A model generated the notes under the pieces. That model was not told where the DNA came from, ran no database searches, and was given only the letters and a program-made list of their open reading frames with translations. Below, in pieces: positions 1 through 7,050 of a stretch of DNA of 64,000 nt (its first letter is position 1; the number at the start of each line of letters is the position of its first letter). The DNA comes from CAZVVT01 sp964630595 (GTDB lineage Bacteria > Chlamydiota > Chlamydiia > Chlamydiales > VFKH01): the NCBI GenBank assembly GCA_964630595.1, contig CAZVVT010000001.1:124001-188000 (forward strand). Reading direction: 5' to 3'. Both the position numbers and the translations under genes were made by a program.

Positions 1-165
1 CTCCTTTGCATGGAAATCGCTTTCTAAAATCACAATCTCTGCACGAACTTCCATGCTCTGCGCTTGCAGCATCGCTTTCTTCAGTTGCAGCGTTGGAAGA
101 TACTTTTCCAACTGCCCCAGACGGACCTGCTGATCACGAAGTTCGGTTTTAGAGAGTTTAGGCAT
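1..165 (-). CDS. atpD: V-type ATP synthase subunit D, partial
   Basis: The first 55 codons of subunit D, the central-stalk rotor subunit that couples A/B ring catalysis to the membrane sector. The window edge cuts off the rest. The visible N-terminus (MPKLSKTELRDQQ) is rich in Lys, Gln and Leu and strongly helical, as expected for the long antiparallel coiled coil of this family. The start ATG at 165-163 overlaps the end of the upstream B-subunit gene by 8 bases, which suggests coupled translation. Identity rests on this N-terminus and on operon order. Confidence 0.88.
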   Translation of the reverse strand, partial: MPKLSKTELRDQQVRLGQLEKYLPTLQLKKAMLQAQSMEVRAEIVILESDFHAKE

Positions 166-1459
166 GGGGCCAGTACTTATCGATTAAGGTCTGTTTAATC
201 CCTACCTCATCCGAGGCAAAGCATTCCGCAAGAAGCTTCCAACCCAAATCAAGCGCCTTTTCCAGGGGCAAGTTGACCTGTAAGTCCATCATCTGCTCTT
301 CAAAGCGGTGGGAAAACTGCAGCAGTTTTTCATCCCACTTCGAGAGCTTAAAGCCCATCGCCTGTCGCTCGCGGGCCTTCTTAGAGTCGGCGTAGAGGCG
401 AATCATGTTATTGGCTAAGTCGCCATGATCTTCGCGCGTCACCTTCCCAATCACCTGCTGCTTCAAACGAGACAATGAGCCAAAGGGATCGATAGCTCCA
501 TCGTGGAGATAGAACTGCCCCTCTGTAATATAGCCGGTGTTATCGGGCACGGGGTGGGTCACATCGCCGCCGGGCATCGTTGTCACGGCCACAATCGTGA
601 TTGATCCACCCGCATCGATGTCCACCGCCTTTTCATAGCGAGAGGCCAAGTCCGAATAGAGTGATCCGGGATAACCACGGTTGGCAGGCACTTGGTCCAT
701 GGTGATGGCAATCTCTTTAATGGAGTCGGCGAAAGCGGTCATATCCGTCATCAAGACAAGCACATCCTTGCCCTCGATGGCGAACTGTTCTGCACAAGCC
801 AACGCCATATCGGGCGCTAAAATGCACTCCACAGCAGGGTCTACGGCACGGTGGATGAACATCACCGTCTTTTCCATCGAGCCGGATTGCTCCGCGTTAT
901 CGATAAAAGCTTGCATGTCGGCGAAGGTCAAACCCATGCCAGCAATGATCACAATCTGCGCATCGGTTTGGTTGGCAATGCGCATCAAAAGCTGGTTGTA
1001 GGGCTCTCCTGGAAGGGAAAAGATCGGAATCTTCTGCGATTTGACAAGGCAGTTGAACATGTCGATCATCGGGATGTTCGTGCGCACCATCTGCTTGGGC
1101 ACAATCCTTTTCACGGGATTGAAGGAGGGCGTTTCGACAGGAATGGCGTTGCCAACTACCTGTGGGCCCGAATCGATGGGCACACCTGCGCCGTTGAAGC
1201 GGCGACCGAGGAGCTGTTTGCCAAAGGTCACCTGCATGGGACGTTTGAGGAAGGTTACACGGTCACCCGTACTTAAACCCCTTGTTCCTCCAAACACCTG
1301 CAGCGTTGCCTCTTCACCATCGATGCGCAAAACAGAGGCTAGCCCTCTTTTTCCGGAAGCCTGCTCAACAACAGCGAGCTCTCCCATGAAGGGGCCTGTT
1401 GCTGTCACCGTGATGAGGTTTCCGCGCAAATCATTGATTCGATCGTAAATTTTCTTCAT
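158..1459 (-). CDS. atpB: V-type ATP synthase subunit B
   Basis: Regulatory, non-catalytic subunit of the hexameric A3B3 head of the V/A-type ATPase (433 aa, normal for the family). Residues 148-157 (SLPGEPYNQL) replace a true P-loop, which is diagnostic of subunit B rather than A. The start overlaps the stop of atpA by 4 bases (ATGA type). The enzyme sits on the inner membrane; in chlamydiae it is the only rotary ATPase and may run on H+ or Na+, which cannot be told from this subunit. Confidence 0.96.
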   Translation of the reverse strand: MKKIYDRINDLRGNLITVTATGPFMGELAVVEQASGKRGLASVLRIDGEEATLQVFGGTRGLSTGDRVTFLKRPMQVTFGKQLLGRRFNGAGVPIDSGPQVVGNAIPVETPSFNPVKRIVPKQMVRTNIPMIDMFNCLVKSQKIPIFSLPGEPYNQLLMRIANQTDAQIVIIAGMGLTFADMQAFIDNAEQSGSMEKTVMFIHRAVDPAVECILAPDMALACAEQFAIEGKDVLVLMTDMTAFADSIKEIAITMDQVPANRGYPGSLYSDLASRYEKAVDIDAGGSITIVAVTTMPGGDVTHPVPDNTGYITEGQFYLHDGAIDPFGSLSRLKQQVIGKVTREDHGDLANNMIRLYADSKKARERQAMGFKLSKWDEKLLQFSHRFEEQMMDLQVNLPLEKALDLGWKLLAECFASDEVGIKQTLIDKYWPHA

Positions 1460-3192
1460 GCGATTTCCTCACCGATTTTCTGCATCATCTGCTTGTATGG
1501 ATCGCTTTCGAAGGCGATGAAGTTCATGTTCTTGATTTCGTTTTGCAACTTTAAGAAGAAGGCGCGCGCCTCATCGTGCGTGGCAAAGGCAAAATGTTTG
1601 TCTACAATACGACTGATGAGGGTAAAGAGCGGAATCTGCCGTTTGAGCGGGCAGTAGGCATCTTCCTTGTCGAAGGCGTTCTGCTGTAGATAGGAGAAGT
1701 CGTAGAGCTCTGCTTTTAAATAGGTCACCATATCATCGATGGAAATCCCCTCTTCACCGACGACCTCCATGCGCTTGCCAATCTCTTTTCCGACCTTAAG
1801 GAGGCGCGCTGTTTTGGCCACCATGTCGCGCCAGCCACGTACTTGTGAGGAAAGCTGCGCACCCACCCCATCGACATACTTAGACCAAGAGATGATGGGG
1901 TCGATAGCGGGATAGCGGCGTGAGTCGGAGCGCTCGCGAGATAGCCCCAAAAAGGCGCCGACAACAGCGAGAGTAGCCTGCGTAACGGGCTCTTCGAAGT
2001 TCCCTCCCGCAGGCGAAACAGCGCCGCACAACGTGACAGAGCCGGGTTTGTTATGGCCCGCAGCCACAACACCGGCGCGCTCATAAAACTCGGCAATACG
2101 CGAGGCCAGATAGGCTGGGAAGGCCTCGTCGCCGGGAATCTCTTCCAATCGGCCCGACATTTCGCGTAGTGCCTGTGCCCAACGCGATGTGGAGTCGGCC
2201 ACCAAGAGAACATCGAGTCCCATTTGGCGGTAGTACTCGGCAATGGTGATCCCCATATAGATCGAGGATTCACGCGCTGCCACCGGCATAGAGGAGGTGT
2301 TGCAGATGATGACGGTACGGTCCATCAACATGCCGCCCGTGTTGGGGTCTTTGAGGTGAGGAAACTCCTGGAGCACCTCCACAACCTCGCCCGCACGCTC
2401 ACCACACGCTGTCACCACCACAATGTCTACAGAGGAATACTTGGAGAGGTGGTGCTGGAGAACTGTCTTGCCTGCGCCAAAAGGGCCCGGAGTGCAGAAG
2501 GTTCCCCCCTTCATGATGGGAAACTGCGTGTCGATGACGCGCAAGCCAGTGCTCATCATCTCCTTCGGCTTGATCTTCTCGCCCTGCATGAGGCTGATCT
2601 TGATGGGCCATTTCTGGATCATCGTAATTTCATGCTCGTTTCCTTTCTCATCCACCAACTTGGCAATCACTTGCGCTGCTGTATAAGAACCGGCCTTAGA
2701 GACCATTGTGAGGGTATAATTGCCCCACAAAGAAAAGGGCACCATGATTTGGTGGTGGAAGCGCCCTTCGATAACAAAGCCGATGCTGTCGCCGCGACGA
2801 AGCGCTGTGCCCACTTGTGCTGTGGGGGTAAAATCCCACTTGCGGGTGCGGTCAATGGAGGGAAAGTAGCAACCGCGCGCCAAAAAGAGCCCTTGTGACT
2901 CCGCAATGCGCTCAAGAGGGTTTTGCAGTCCGTCATAAATGGATGTGAGCAGGCCAGGACCCAGCTCCGCTTCGAGCAAATCCCCTACAAAGCGCACCTG
3001 GGTACCGAGCTCTACGCCAAGGGTGCTTTCAAAGACCTGCATCTTGGCAACGCCGGAGGCGATTTCGATGACCTCTGCTTTAAGCTCTATTCCATTGACA
3101 TTGACAAACGCAATCTCGCCCTGCCGGACATTGCCCTCAAACTCTACGCTGAGCAGGTTTCCAAACGCTTTTATTACCTTTCCGGTCGTCAT
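1456..3192 (-). CDS. atpA: V-type ATP synthase catalytic subunit A
   Basis: Catalytic, ATP-hydrolysing or ATP-forming subunit of the V/A-type ATPase. I chose the ATG at 3192 (578 aa, MTTGKVIKAFGN) because it overlaps the upstream stop in an ATGA arrangement; a longer frame to 3222 would add ten residues not seen in the family. From this start, the P-loop GPFGAGKT is at residues 236-243. The long non-homologous insertion between the N-terminal barrel and the nucleotide domain, typical of A subunits, is present. It shares an operon with the E, DUF2764, B and D genes. Confidence 0.96.
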   Translation of the reverse strand: MTTGKVIKAFGNLLSVEFEGNVRQGEIAFVNVNGIELKAEVIEIASGVAKMQVFESTLGVELGTQVRFVGDLLEAELGPGLLTSIYDGLQNPLERIAESQGLFLARGCYFPSIDRTRKWDFTPTAQVGTALRRGDSIGFVIEGRFHHQIMVPFSLWGNYTLTMVSKAGSYTAAQVIAKLVDEKGNEHEITMIQKWPIKISLMQGEKIKPKEMMSTGLRVIDTQFPIMKGGTFCTPGPFGAGKTVLQHHLSKYSSVDIVVVTACGERAGEVVEVLQEFPHLKDPNTGGMLMDRTVIICNTSSMPVAARESSIYMGITIAEYYRQMGLDVLLVADSTSRWAQALREMSGRLEEIPGDEAFPAYLASRIAEFYERAGVVAAGHNKPGSVTLCGAVSPAGGNFEEPVTQATLAVVGAFLGLSRERSDSRRYPAIDPIISWSKYVDGVGAQLSSQVRGWRDMVAKTARLLKVGKEIGKRMEVVGEEGISIDDMVTYLKAELYDFSYLQQNAFDKEDAYCPLKRQIPLFTLISRIVDKHFAFATHDEARAFFLKLQNEIKNMNFIAFESDPYKQMMQKIGEEIA

Positions 3193-3941
3193 ACTAGTCC
3201 TTTGCGTTTCGCTGCCTTCCATCGCTGCATAATCTGCACCTGTGCGGCATAGGCAATCACGCGATCAAATGAAAATTGAGAATAGGGTCGCACCATTTTG
3301 TCGATACGATCAAATCGAAAAAGCAACAGCTGGCGGAAAAGCTCCACGGGCTGCTCATTCAAACTCGTGTAGAGATCAAAGGCTTGCGATAAGCTCTCTT
3401 GGAGCCCTGAAATATCCGGTCCTTGATTCGCAATCGCTAACAATTCGGACTGCCAAGGATCGAGCGGGTCTAGTGAGGTAAATTCGTCCCCGCTGCGATG
3501 AAGCGCCTGCACTCTACGCGCGGCAAGCCCTACCTGCAGGGCCTGTTCAAAGGCCAGCCACTCTTTCAGAAAACCCTCTCCACGCTCTTCTGCAAAGCCG
3601 AAAAAGGCAAGGACCAGTTCGTCGAAATGGCGCACGCGCTCTTCGTTGCTCTTCCATTTGCGAATGAATTGTTCGATAAAAACGGGTGTTTCAAGCGGCG
3701 AATCTTGCCACAGTTTCAGCTCATCCCTTGTCAGGTTGCCCTCCACAACGGTGGGCTGCCCATTCCACAGAGCGTTCAAATTGTGCAAATCTGCAAAAGT
3801 CAAAAAGAGGCGCAGCTGGTGATTTTCTTCCAAATTGCCATTGATTTCGACCAAGTCCTTGAGGGCCGCAATGTCGACCTCGACATCAGCGTCTAATGAA
3901 AGGGGCGGCAGAAATGCGTTAAGAAAATAGTGCTGGGTCAT
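3189..3941 (-). CDS. DUF2764 family protein of the V-ATPase operon
   Basis: A 250-residue protein between atpE and atpA, the position of CT309 in Chlamydia trachomatis. It begins MTQHYFLNAFLPPLSL and is rich in helical, charged and aromatic segments with no signal peptide. DUF2764 proteins are found in bacterial V-type ATPase operons at the place where a subunit C would be expected, so a peripheral-stalk or assembly role is a reasonable inference, but no catalytic motif is visible. Both ends overlap the neighbouring genes by 4 bases, so all are probably translated together. Confidence 0.85.
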   Translation of the reverse strand: MTQHYFLNAFLPPLSLDADVEVDIAALKDLVEINGNLEENHQLRLFLTFADLHNLNALWNGQPTVVEGNLTRDELKLWQDSPLETPVFIEQFIRKWKSNEERVRHFDELVLAFFGFAEERGEGFLKEWLAFEQALQVGLAARRVQALHRSGDEFTSLDPLDPWQSELLAIANQGPDISGLQESLSQAFDLYTSLNEQPVELFRQLLLFRFDRIDKMVRPYSQFSFDRVIAYAAQVQIMQRWKAAKRKGLV

Positions 3942-4564
3942 TCTCCAAACAATTTGATACGAAAATCACGGCGCAGGTGTTGTGCAAGAAGCTCTTCAAT
4001 GGCCTTATCGCTGATATCCAGTGTAATGCGCTTGTCGCGGATCTTGAGAAGGGCTCCGGCTGCAATGCTGCCTACCTCTACAGCCTTGTTCTGTAGGCGC
4101 GCCAAGATTTGCTCGCCAAGCGCTTGCTGCAGCGCCTCGAGGGATACGCTTTTCGAAACAACAGCGTCAAACCGCGCCTCTGTTCCCTCGCGGTCAACGG
4201 CTTTCATCAGAGAACGAAGGATTTCGGCAACAATATCGACACCATTTGCGCCCTTGACGACCATTTCGTGCAGCGTCTGTGCAAAAAGCTGCTTTTCAAT
4301 GGCCTCGCGAAGTGCCAGCAGACTCTGCTTGGCCGCTTCTTGAAGAGCCACTGTAGCTGCCTCTTTCTCCTGGGCAATGCGACGCATCGCCTCTTTTTCC
4401 AAGCGTTCGGCCTGGTCAGAGGCCTCTTTAATGACCCGGGCGGCCTCCTCACTTGCCTTTTCGATAAGATGAGAAGCCTCTTCCCGAGCCGGTTCCAACG
4501 CCTTTCCTCGAAGAAGTTCGCAAATGTGATCGATTTTTTCCTGTGCAGTCTCTAACGTCGCCAT
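3938..4564 (-). CDS. atpE: V-type ATP synthase subunit E
   Basis: Peripheral-stalk (stator) subunit. The ATG at 4564 gives 208 residues beginning MATLETAQEKIDHICELLR, which matches the length and start of chlamydial AtpE; GGAG lies 4 bases upstream. A longer frame to 4630 would add 22 residues reaching toward the divergent gene. Residues 20-100 are almost pure Ala/Glu/Lys/Arg heptads (coiled coil), and the C-terminal half is the globular head-binding domain. It is the first gene of the visible operon, so its promoter should lie in 4565-4636. Confidence 0.9.
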   Translation of the reverse strand: MATLETAQEKIDHICELLRGKALEPAREEASHLIEKASEEAARVIKEASDQAERLEKEAMRRIAQEKEAATVALQEAAKQSLLALREAIEKQLFAQTLHEMVVKGANGVDIVAEILRSLMKAVDREGTEARFDAVVSKSVSLEALQQALGEQILARLQNKAVEVGSIAAGALLKIRDKRITLDISDKAIEELLAQHLRRDFRIKLFGE

Positions 4565-4636
4565 ATCGCTCCAACATTCTTTCATAGATCCCAGAATTTG
4601 TTGAATGAAATTCTGGGGACGCTCAATCATCGGGCC

Positions 4637-5113
4637 ATGCGCCTATTACTAGCCACTCTTTTGACAGTTACTGCGCCCCTGCTGGCCGTTCCTGTCTGCA
4701 CTTTTCAGCCTCCCAAAGGGTGGCAGATCATGGACTTGAAAGGCTTGCCCCAAGAAGTAAAATTTTTTGTACGACAGAATGTGGAGAAGGGGTTAACCCC
4801 CTCCATCAATCTTGCTGTGGAAGAGACGAATCTTTCACAAAGCGGCTATGTCGAGGCTGTAAAAAAAATGCATTCTGAGCTCAACAAATCCGTCTCCTCT
4901 TTAGGCCAGATCAACTCCCATTGCGGCCCTTTTGAATTGGTGCAGGTAGACATCACTATGCCTTGGGGAGCCGTCAAGCAAATTCAAGCTGTTCTAGTGC
5001 AACAGAAAATGGCCATTGTTTTGACCGCCACCTCCGAAGCCGACCGGTTTGGGGCGGTGACCAAAGAGCTGCTTGAAGCAATTCGCACCTTTGACATAAA
5101 GTCAGTGCCATGA
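4637..5113 (+). CDS. secreted DcrB/PsbP-like protein
   Basis: A 158-residue protein with a clear signal peptide (MRLLLATLLTVTAPLLA, cleavage near Ala-Val-Pro). A TTG-initiated longer frame from 4598 would hide that signal, so I chose the ATG at 4637. The mature part has the layout of the PsbP/DcrB (DUF1795) fold: a PKGW segment after the signal, a TPSINLAVEE strand, a helix with YVEAVKKMHSEL, and a final LLEAIRTFDI helix-strand. These small periplasmic proteins have varied or unknown roles. The stop overlaps the next gene by 4 bases, so the two are coupled. Confidence 0.6.
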   Translation: MRLLLATLLTVTAPLLAVPVCTFQPPKGWQIMDLKGLPQEVKFFVRQNVEKGLTPSINLAVEETNLSQSGYVEAVKKMHSELNKSVSSLGQINSHCGPFELVQVDITMPWGAVKQIQAVLVQQKMAIVLTATSEADRFGAVTKELLEAIRTFDIKSVP

Positions 5114-5397
5114 AAAAGTGCCTTGCCGGACTTCTCTTGGTTAGCCTTCTGCAGGCTGCTGCCCCCCTGCCACCACGCCCCGCCCATATCCCTGAAGAGA
5201 CGTGGGAGGTAACAGAGGGTGGGAAAAAATTCGAGACCTGCTCTACAGGGTGTTCTTGGAAGGGCCCTGCACGCGCCGCTGCAGCGGGCAATTTCTGCGG
5301 ATTGACCTACGGCCAAATGGCCGGCGGAATACTCGTAGCAGGGGCCGTTATTGCCCTCGCCTTACTGGCAACCAATGCTCAGTCCCACTCTCACTGA
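5110..5397 (+). CDS. small membrane protein, SHSH family member 1
   Basis: 95 residues: an N-terminal signal peptide (MKKCLAGLLLVSLLQAAA), a middle with four Cys (CSTGCSWKG and NFCG) and a hydrophobic C-terminal helix (ILVAGAVIALALLATN) ending in SHSH. It shares the terminal helix and SHSH tail with the two genes downstream but has a longer, Cys-bearing middle. It starts in an ATGA overlap with the preceding secreted protein gene. I know of no function; the tail could bind metal or sit at the membrane face, which is inference only. Confidence 0.6.
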   Translation: MKKCLAGLLLVSLLQAAAPLPPRPAHIPEETWEVTEGGKKFETCSTGCSWKGPARAAAAGNFCGLTYGQMAGGILVAGAVIALALLATNAQSHSH

Positions 5398-5419
5398 TCT
5401 GACTCGCTAAAGGATTTTC

Positions 5420-5447
5420 TTGAAAAAAAAACCTCCATTGGTAAGAT
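5420..5447 (+). promoter_or_regulatory. sigma66/sigma70-type promoter for SHSH member 2
   Basis: TTGAAA (5420-5425), a 16-base spacer and TAAGAT (5442-5447), followed by a short leader to the ATG at 5479. The same layout occurs upstream of the next paralogue at 5752, which supports both. Confidence 0.55.
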
Positions 5448-5478
5448 GGGCCTTAATTACCTAATTTGGGGGAAAAAC

Positions 5479-5673
5479 ATGAAACGATTTCTAGCACTTG
5501 TTGTAGGTTTGGCCGTTGTTACTTCAGCCGGCGAACTCAATGCACAAAACGCAGCACGCGGCGGATCAAGAAGCGGCGTTAGAGGAACTGCTGTTGCTAT
5601 CGGTATCGGTGTTGTAGCAGCCATTGCTGCCATCGCGTTGATCTCGAATAACTCTTCTTCGCACTCACACTAA
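5479..5673 (+). CDS. small membrane protein, SHSH family member 2
   Basis: 64 residues from the ATG at 5479, which follows GGGGGAA. A longer upstream frame from 5446 would overlap the promoter, so I rejected it. Layout: signal peptide (MKRFLALVVGLAVVTSAG), an ARGGSRSGVRG linker, one hydrophobic helix (AIGIGVVAAIAAIALI) and the tail SNNSSSHSH. It has its own promoter and terminator, so it is expressed on its own. It is nearly the same length as the gene at 5816, with identical key segments, so the two are recent tandem duplicates. Function unknown. Confidence 0.65.
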   Translation: MKRFLALVVGLAVVTSAGELNAQNAARGGSRSGVRGTAVAIGIGVVAAIAAIALISNNSSSHSH

Positions 5674-5685
5674 ACAATTTTCTCG

Positions 5686-5718
5686 GAGAGAATCGGTCAT
5701 CCCACCGATTCTCTCTTT
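5686..5718 (+). terminator. Rho-independent terminator after SHSH member 2
   Basis: An 11-bp perfect stem (GAGAGAATCGG at 5686-5696 with CCGATTCTCTC at 5705-5715), an 8-base loop and a short T run on the plus strand. Confidence 0.75.
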
Positions 5719-5751
5719 ATGCACTCTCTTCTCTCAGAGCGCATTTATTTC

Positions 5752-5779
5752 TTGAAAAATAAGTATCGCGACGTACAAT
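5752..5779 (+). promoter_or_regulatory. promoter for SHSH member 3
   Basis: TTGAAA (5752-5757), 16-base spacer, TACAAT (5774-5779). It has the same -35 and spacing as the promoter of the preceding paralogue. Confidence 0.6.
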
Positions 5780-5815
5780 GATCACGAGAAATTTTTCTTA
5801 TCAGAGGGATAAACC

Positions 5816-6007
5816 ATGAAAAATCTAGCTCTTATTTTGGGCCTAGCTATCGCGACTTCTACTGGGCAGCTCGATGCACAGCACGCAGCGCGTGGCGGGT
5901 CAAGAAGCGGAGTGAGTGGATACGTTGTTGCCATCGGTGTCGGTGTAGTGGCGGCTATTGCGGCCATCGCACTACTTGCCAACAACTCCTCCTCCCACTC
6001 GCACTAA
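5816..6007 (+). CDS. small membrane protein, SHSH family member 3
   Basis: 63 residues, a close paralogue of the gene at 5479: signal peptide (MKNLALILGLAIATSTG), the conserved AARGGSRSGV segment, a hydrophobic helix (AIGVGVVAAIAAIALL) and an NNSSSHSH tail. It is preceded by its own promoter at 5752. Without cleavage it would be a two-helix hairpin; with cleavage at about residue 22 it would be a roughly 41-residue single-helix peptide. I do not recognise it from any described family. Confidence 0.65.
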   Translation: MKNLALILGLAIATSTGQLDAQHAARGGSRSGVSGYVVAIGVGVVAAIAAIALLANNSSSHSH

Positions 6008-6011
6008 GCTC

Positions 6012-6566
6012 ATGAAGAGAGAGTTGGTCGTACAATCAGCGCTCATTCTCTCTTCTTTTCTTTCCCTTACCTCGTGCCAAAAACCGGATACCATCTGCCA
6101 ATGGAACCGGCAGCAGCTGACGGAAACGTTCAATTGTCGCTATGCCAAGCGGGTATACTGTAAGGCGATTTGCCCCTACACAGAACCAGAACTTTCTTTC
6201 GTGAGCGATCGGTGCGGCCTAAAAAGCTACCTCTCCGTTACCTCTGGATGTTTCTTTTTGCGCCATTTCAAACAGGGAACAGATATCTCGTACACCATCG
6301 ACGGTGTGAACTACCAGGACCATGTCATTGTCTTCCGAGGGAACCAGATGATGCAGTTTTCTCCCCGTGCGACCGAGGCGATCTTTGCCGCCCTAAGTCG
6401 AGGCTCTTCAGTGGAAATTCAAGCTGGTGATTTGTCCGTTACGGTCCCCGCCAAAGGCTTTGTAGCCGCCTATTCCGATGAGGGCCGATCCATTGAGCGC
6501 TGGCTACCTAAATCCAACTTTTCCTTCCCTTTTGAAGACACCCTGAATGCCGTTTTAGGCAGATAA
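6012..6566 (+). CDS. putative lipoprotein
   Basis: 184 residues from the ATG at 6012, 4 bases after the previous stop. A longer frame from 5958 overlaps that gene and spoils the signal. Residues 1-22 form a type II signal peptide ending in LTSC, a lipobox, so the mature N-terminal Cys is probably acylated. The mature part has eight further Cys in its first half (for example CRYAKRVYCKAICPY), which suggests disulfide bonds in the chlamydial envelope. No family recognised. Probably co-transcribed with SHSH member 3. Confidence 0.6.
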   Translation: MKRELVVQSALILSSFLSLTSCQKPDTICQWNRQQLTETFNCRYAKRVYCKAICPYTEPELSFVSDRCGLKSYLSVTSGCFFLRHFKQGTDISYTIDGVNYQDHVIVFRGNQMMQFSPRATEAIFAALSRGSSVEIQAGDLSVTVPAKGFVAAYSDEGRSIERWLPKSNFSFPFEDTLNAVLGR

Positions 6567-6595
6567 TTCCCCTCTTTTGGTAGAATCCCCTTCTT

Positions 6596-6979
6596 ATGCA
6601 GCGCGCACCCCACCTCGAGTTTTCTTGCCTGGAATGCCAGGCCCCCGTAGCCTTCTGCCTCTTTGAGATCGAAGATGCCCCCATTCAGTGCCCCCACTGC
6701 AGCAAGCCCTACCGGTTTGCCTCCGAAATCCTGCAAAAGTTAAGAAAGTTTGAAGCGCTCTGCCGTACGATCCATGACTGCGAAGAGATCTTGGGCGATA
6801 CAAGCGTAGCCATCGATGTAGGCTCTTGCCACGTCAAAGTGCCCTTTCGCCTCCTACTGACCCGTCTGGGCTCCGTAATGACCCTAAAACTGGGCGAAAA
6901 GACCCTAGAAATCTGTTTCCGCACCGAACCCCTGGCCGACCTGGCTCCCGCTACCCCGACCTTAGCACGCTCTCGCTAA
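6596..6979 (+). CDS. zinc-ribbon-like hypothetical protein
   Basis: 127 residues with two Cys-x-x-Cys knuckles near the N-terminus (CLEC at about 11-14 and CPHC at about 32-35), a classic zinc-ribbon spacing, followed by a helix and a beta-rich C-terminal part. No signal peptide, so probably cytoplasmic. TAGAAT lies 11 bases before the ATG and no Shine-Dalgarno is visible, so the message may be nearly leaderless. The gene converges on rpoC, with a shared hairpin between them. Confidence 0.5.
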   Translation: MQRAPHLEFSCLECQAPVAFCLFEIEDAPIQCPHCSKPYRFASEILQKLRKFEALCRTIHDCEEILGDTSVAIDVGSCHVKVPFRLLLTRLGSVMTLKLGEKTLEICFRTEPLADLAPATPTLARSR

Positions 6980-7003
6980 CCCCCCCTTATTTGCGGGCAG
7001 CAA

Positions 7004-7041
7004 AAAACCCACGCATTTCTTATGTGAAATGGGTGGGTTTT
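7004..7041 (-). terminator. terminator of the rpo operon
   Basis: Arms 7004-7019 (AAAACCCACGCATTTC) and 7026-7041 pair over 16 positions with one mismatch, with a 6-base loop. On the minus strand the hairpin ends in a run of six T, placed 10 bases past the rpoC stop. It may also serve the convergent plus-strand gene. Confidence 0.85.
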
Positions 7042-7050
7042 ACAAAATGA

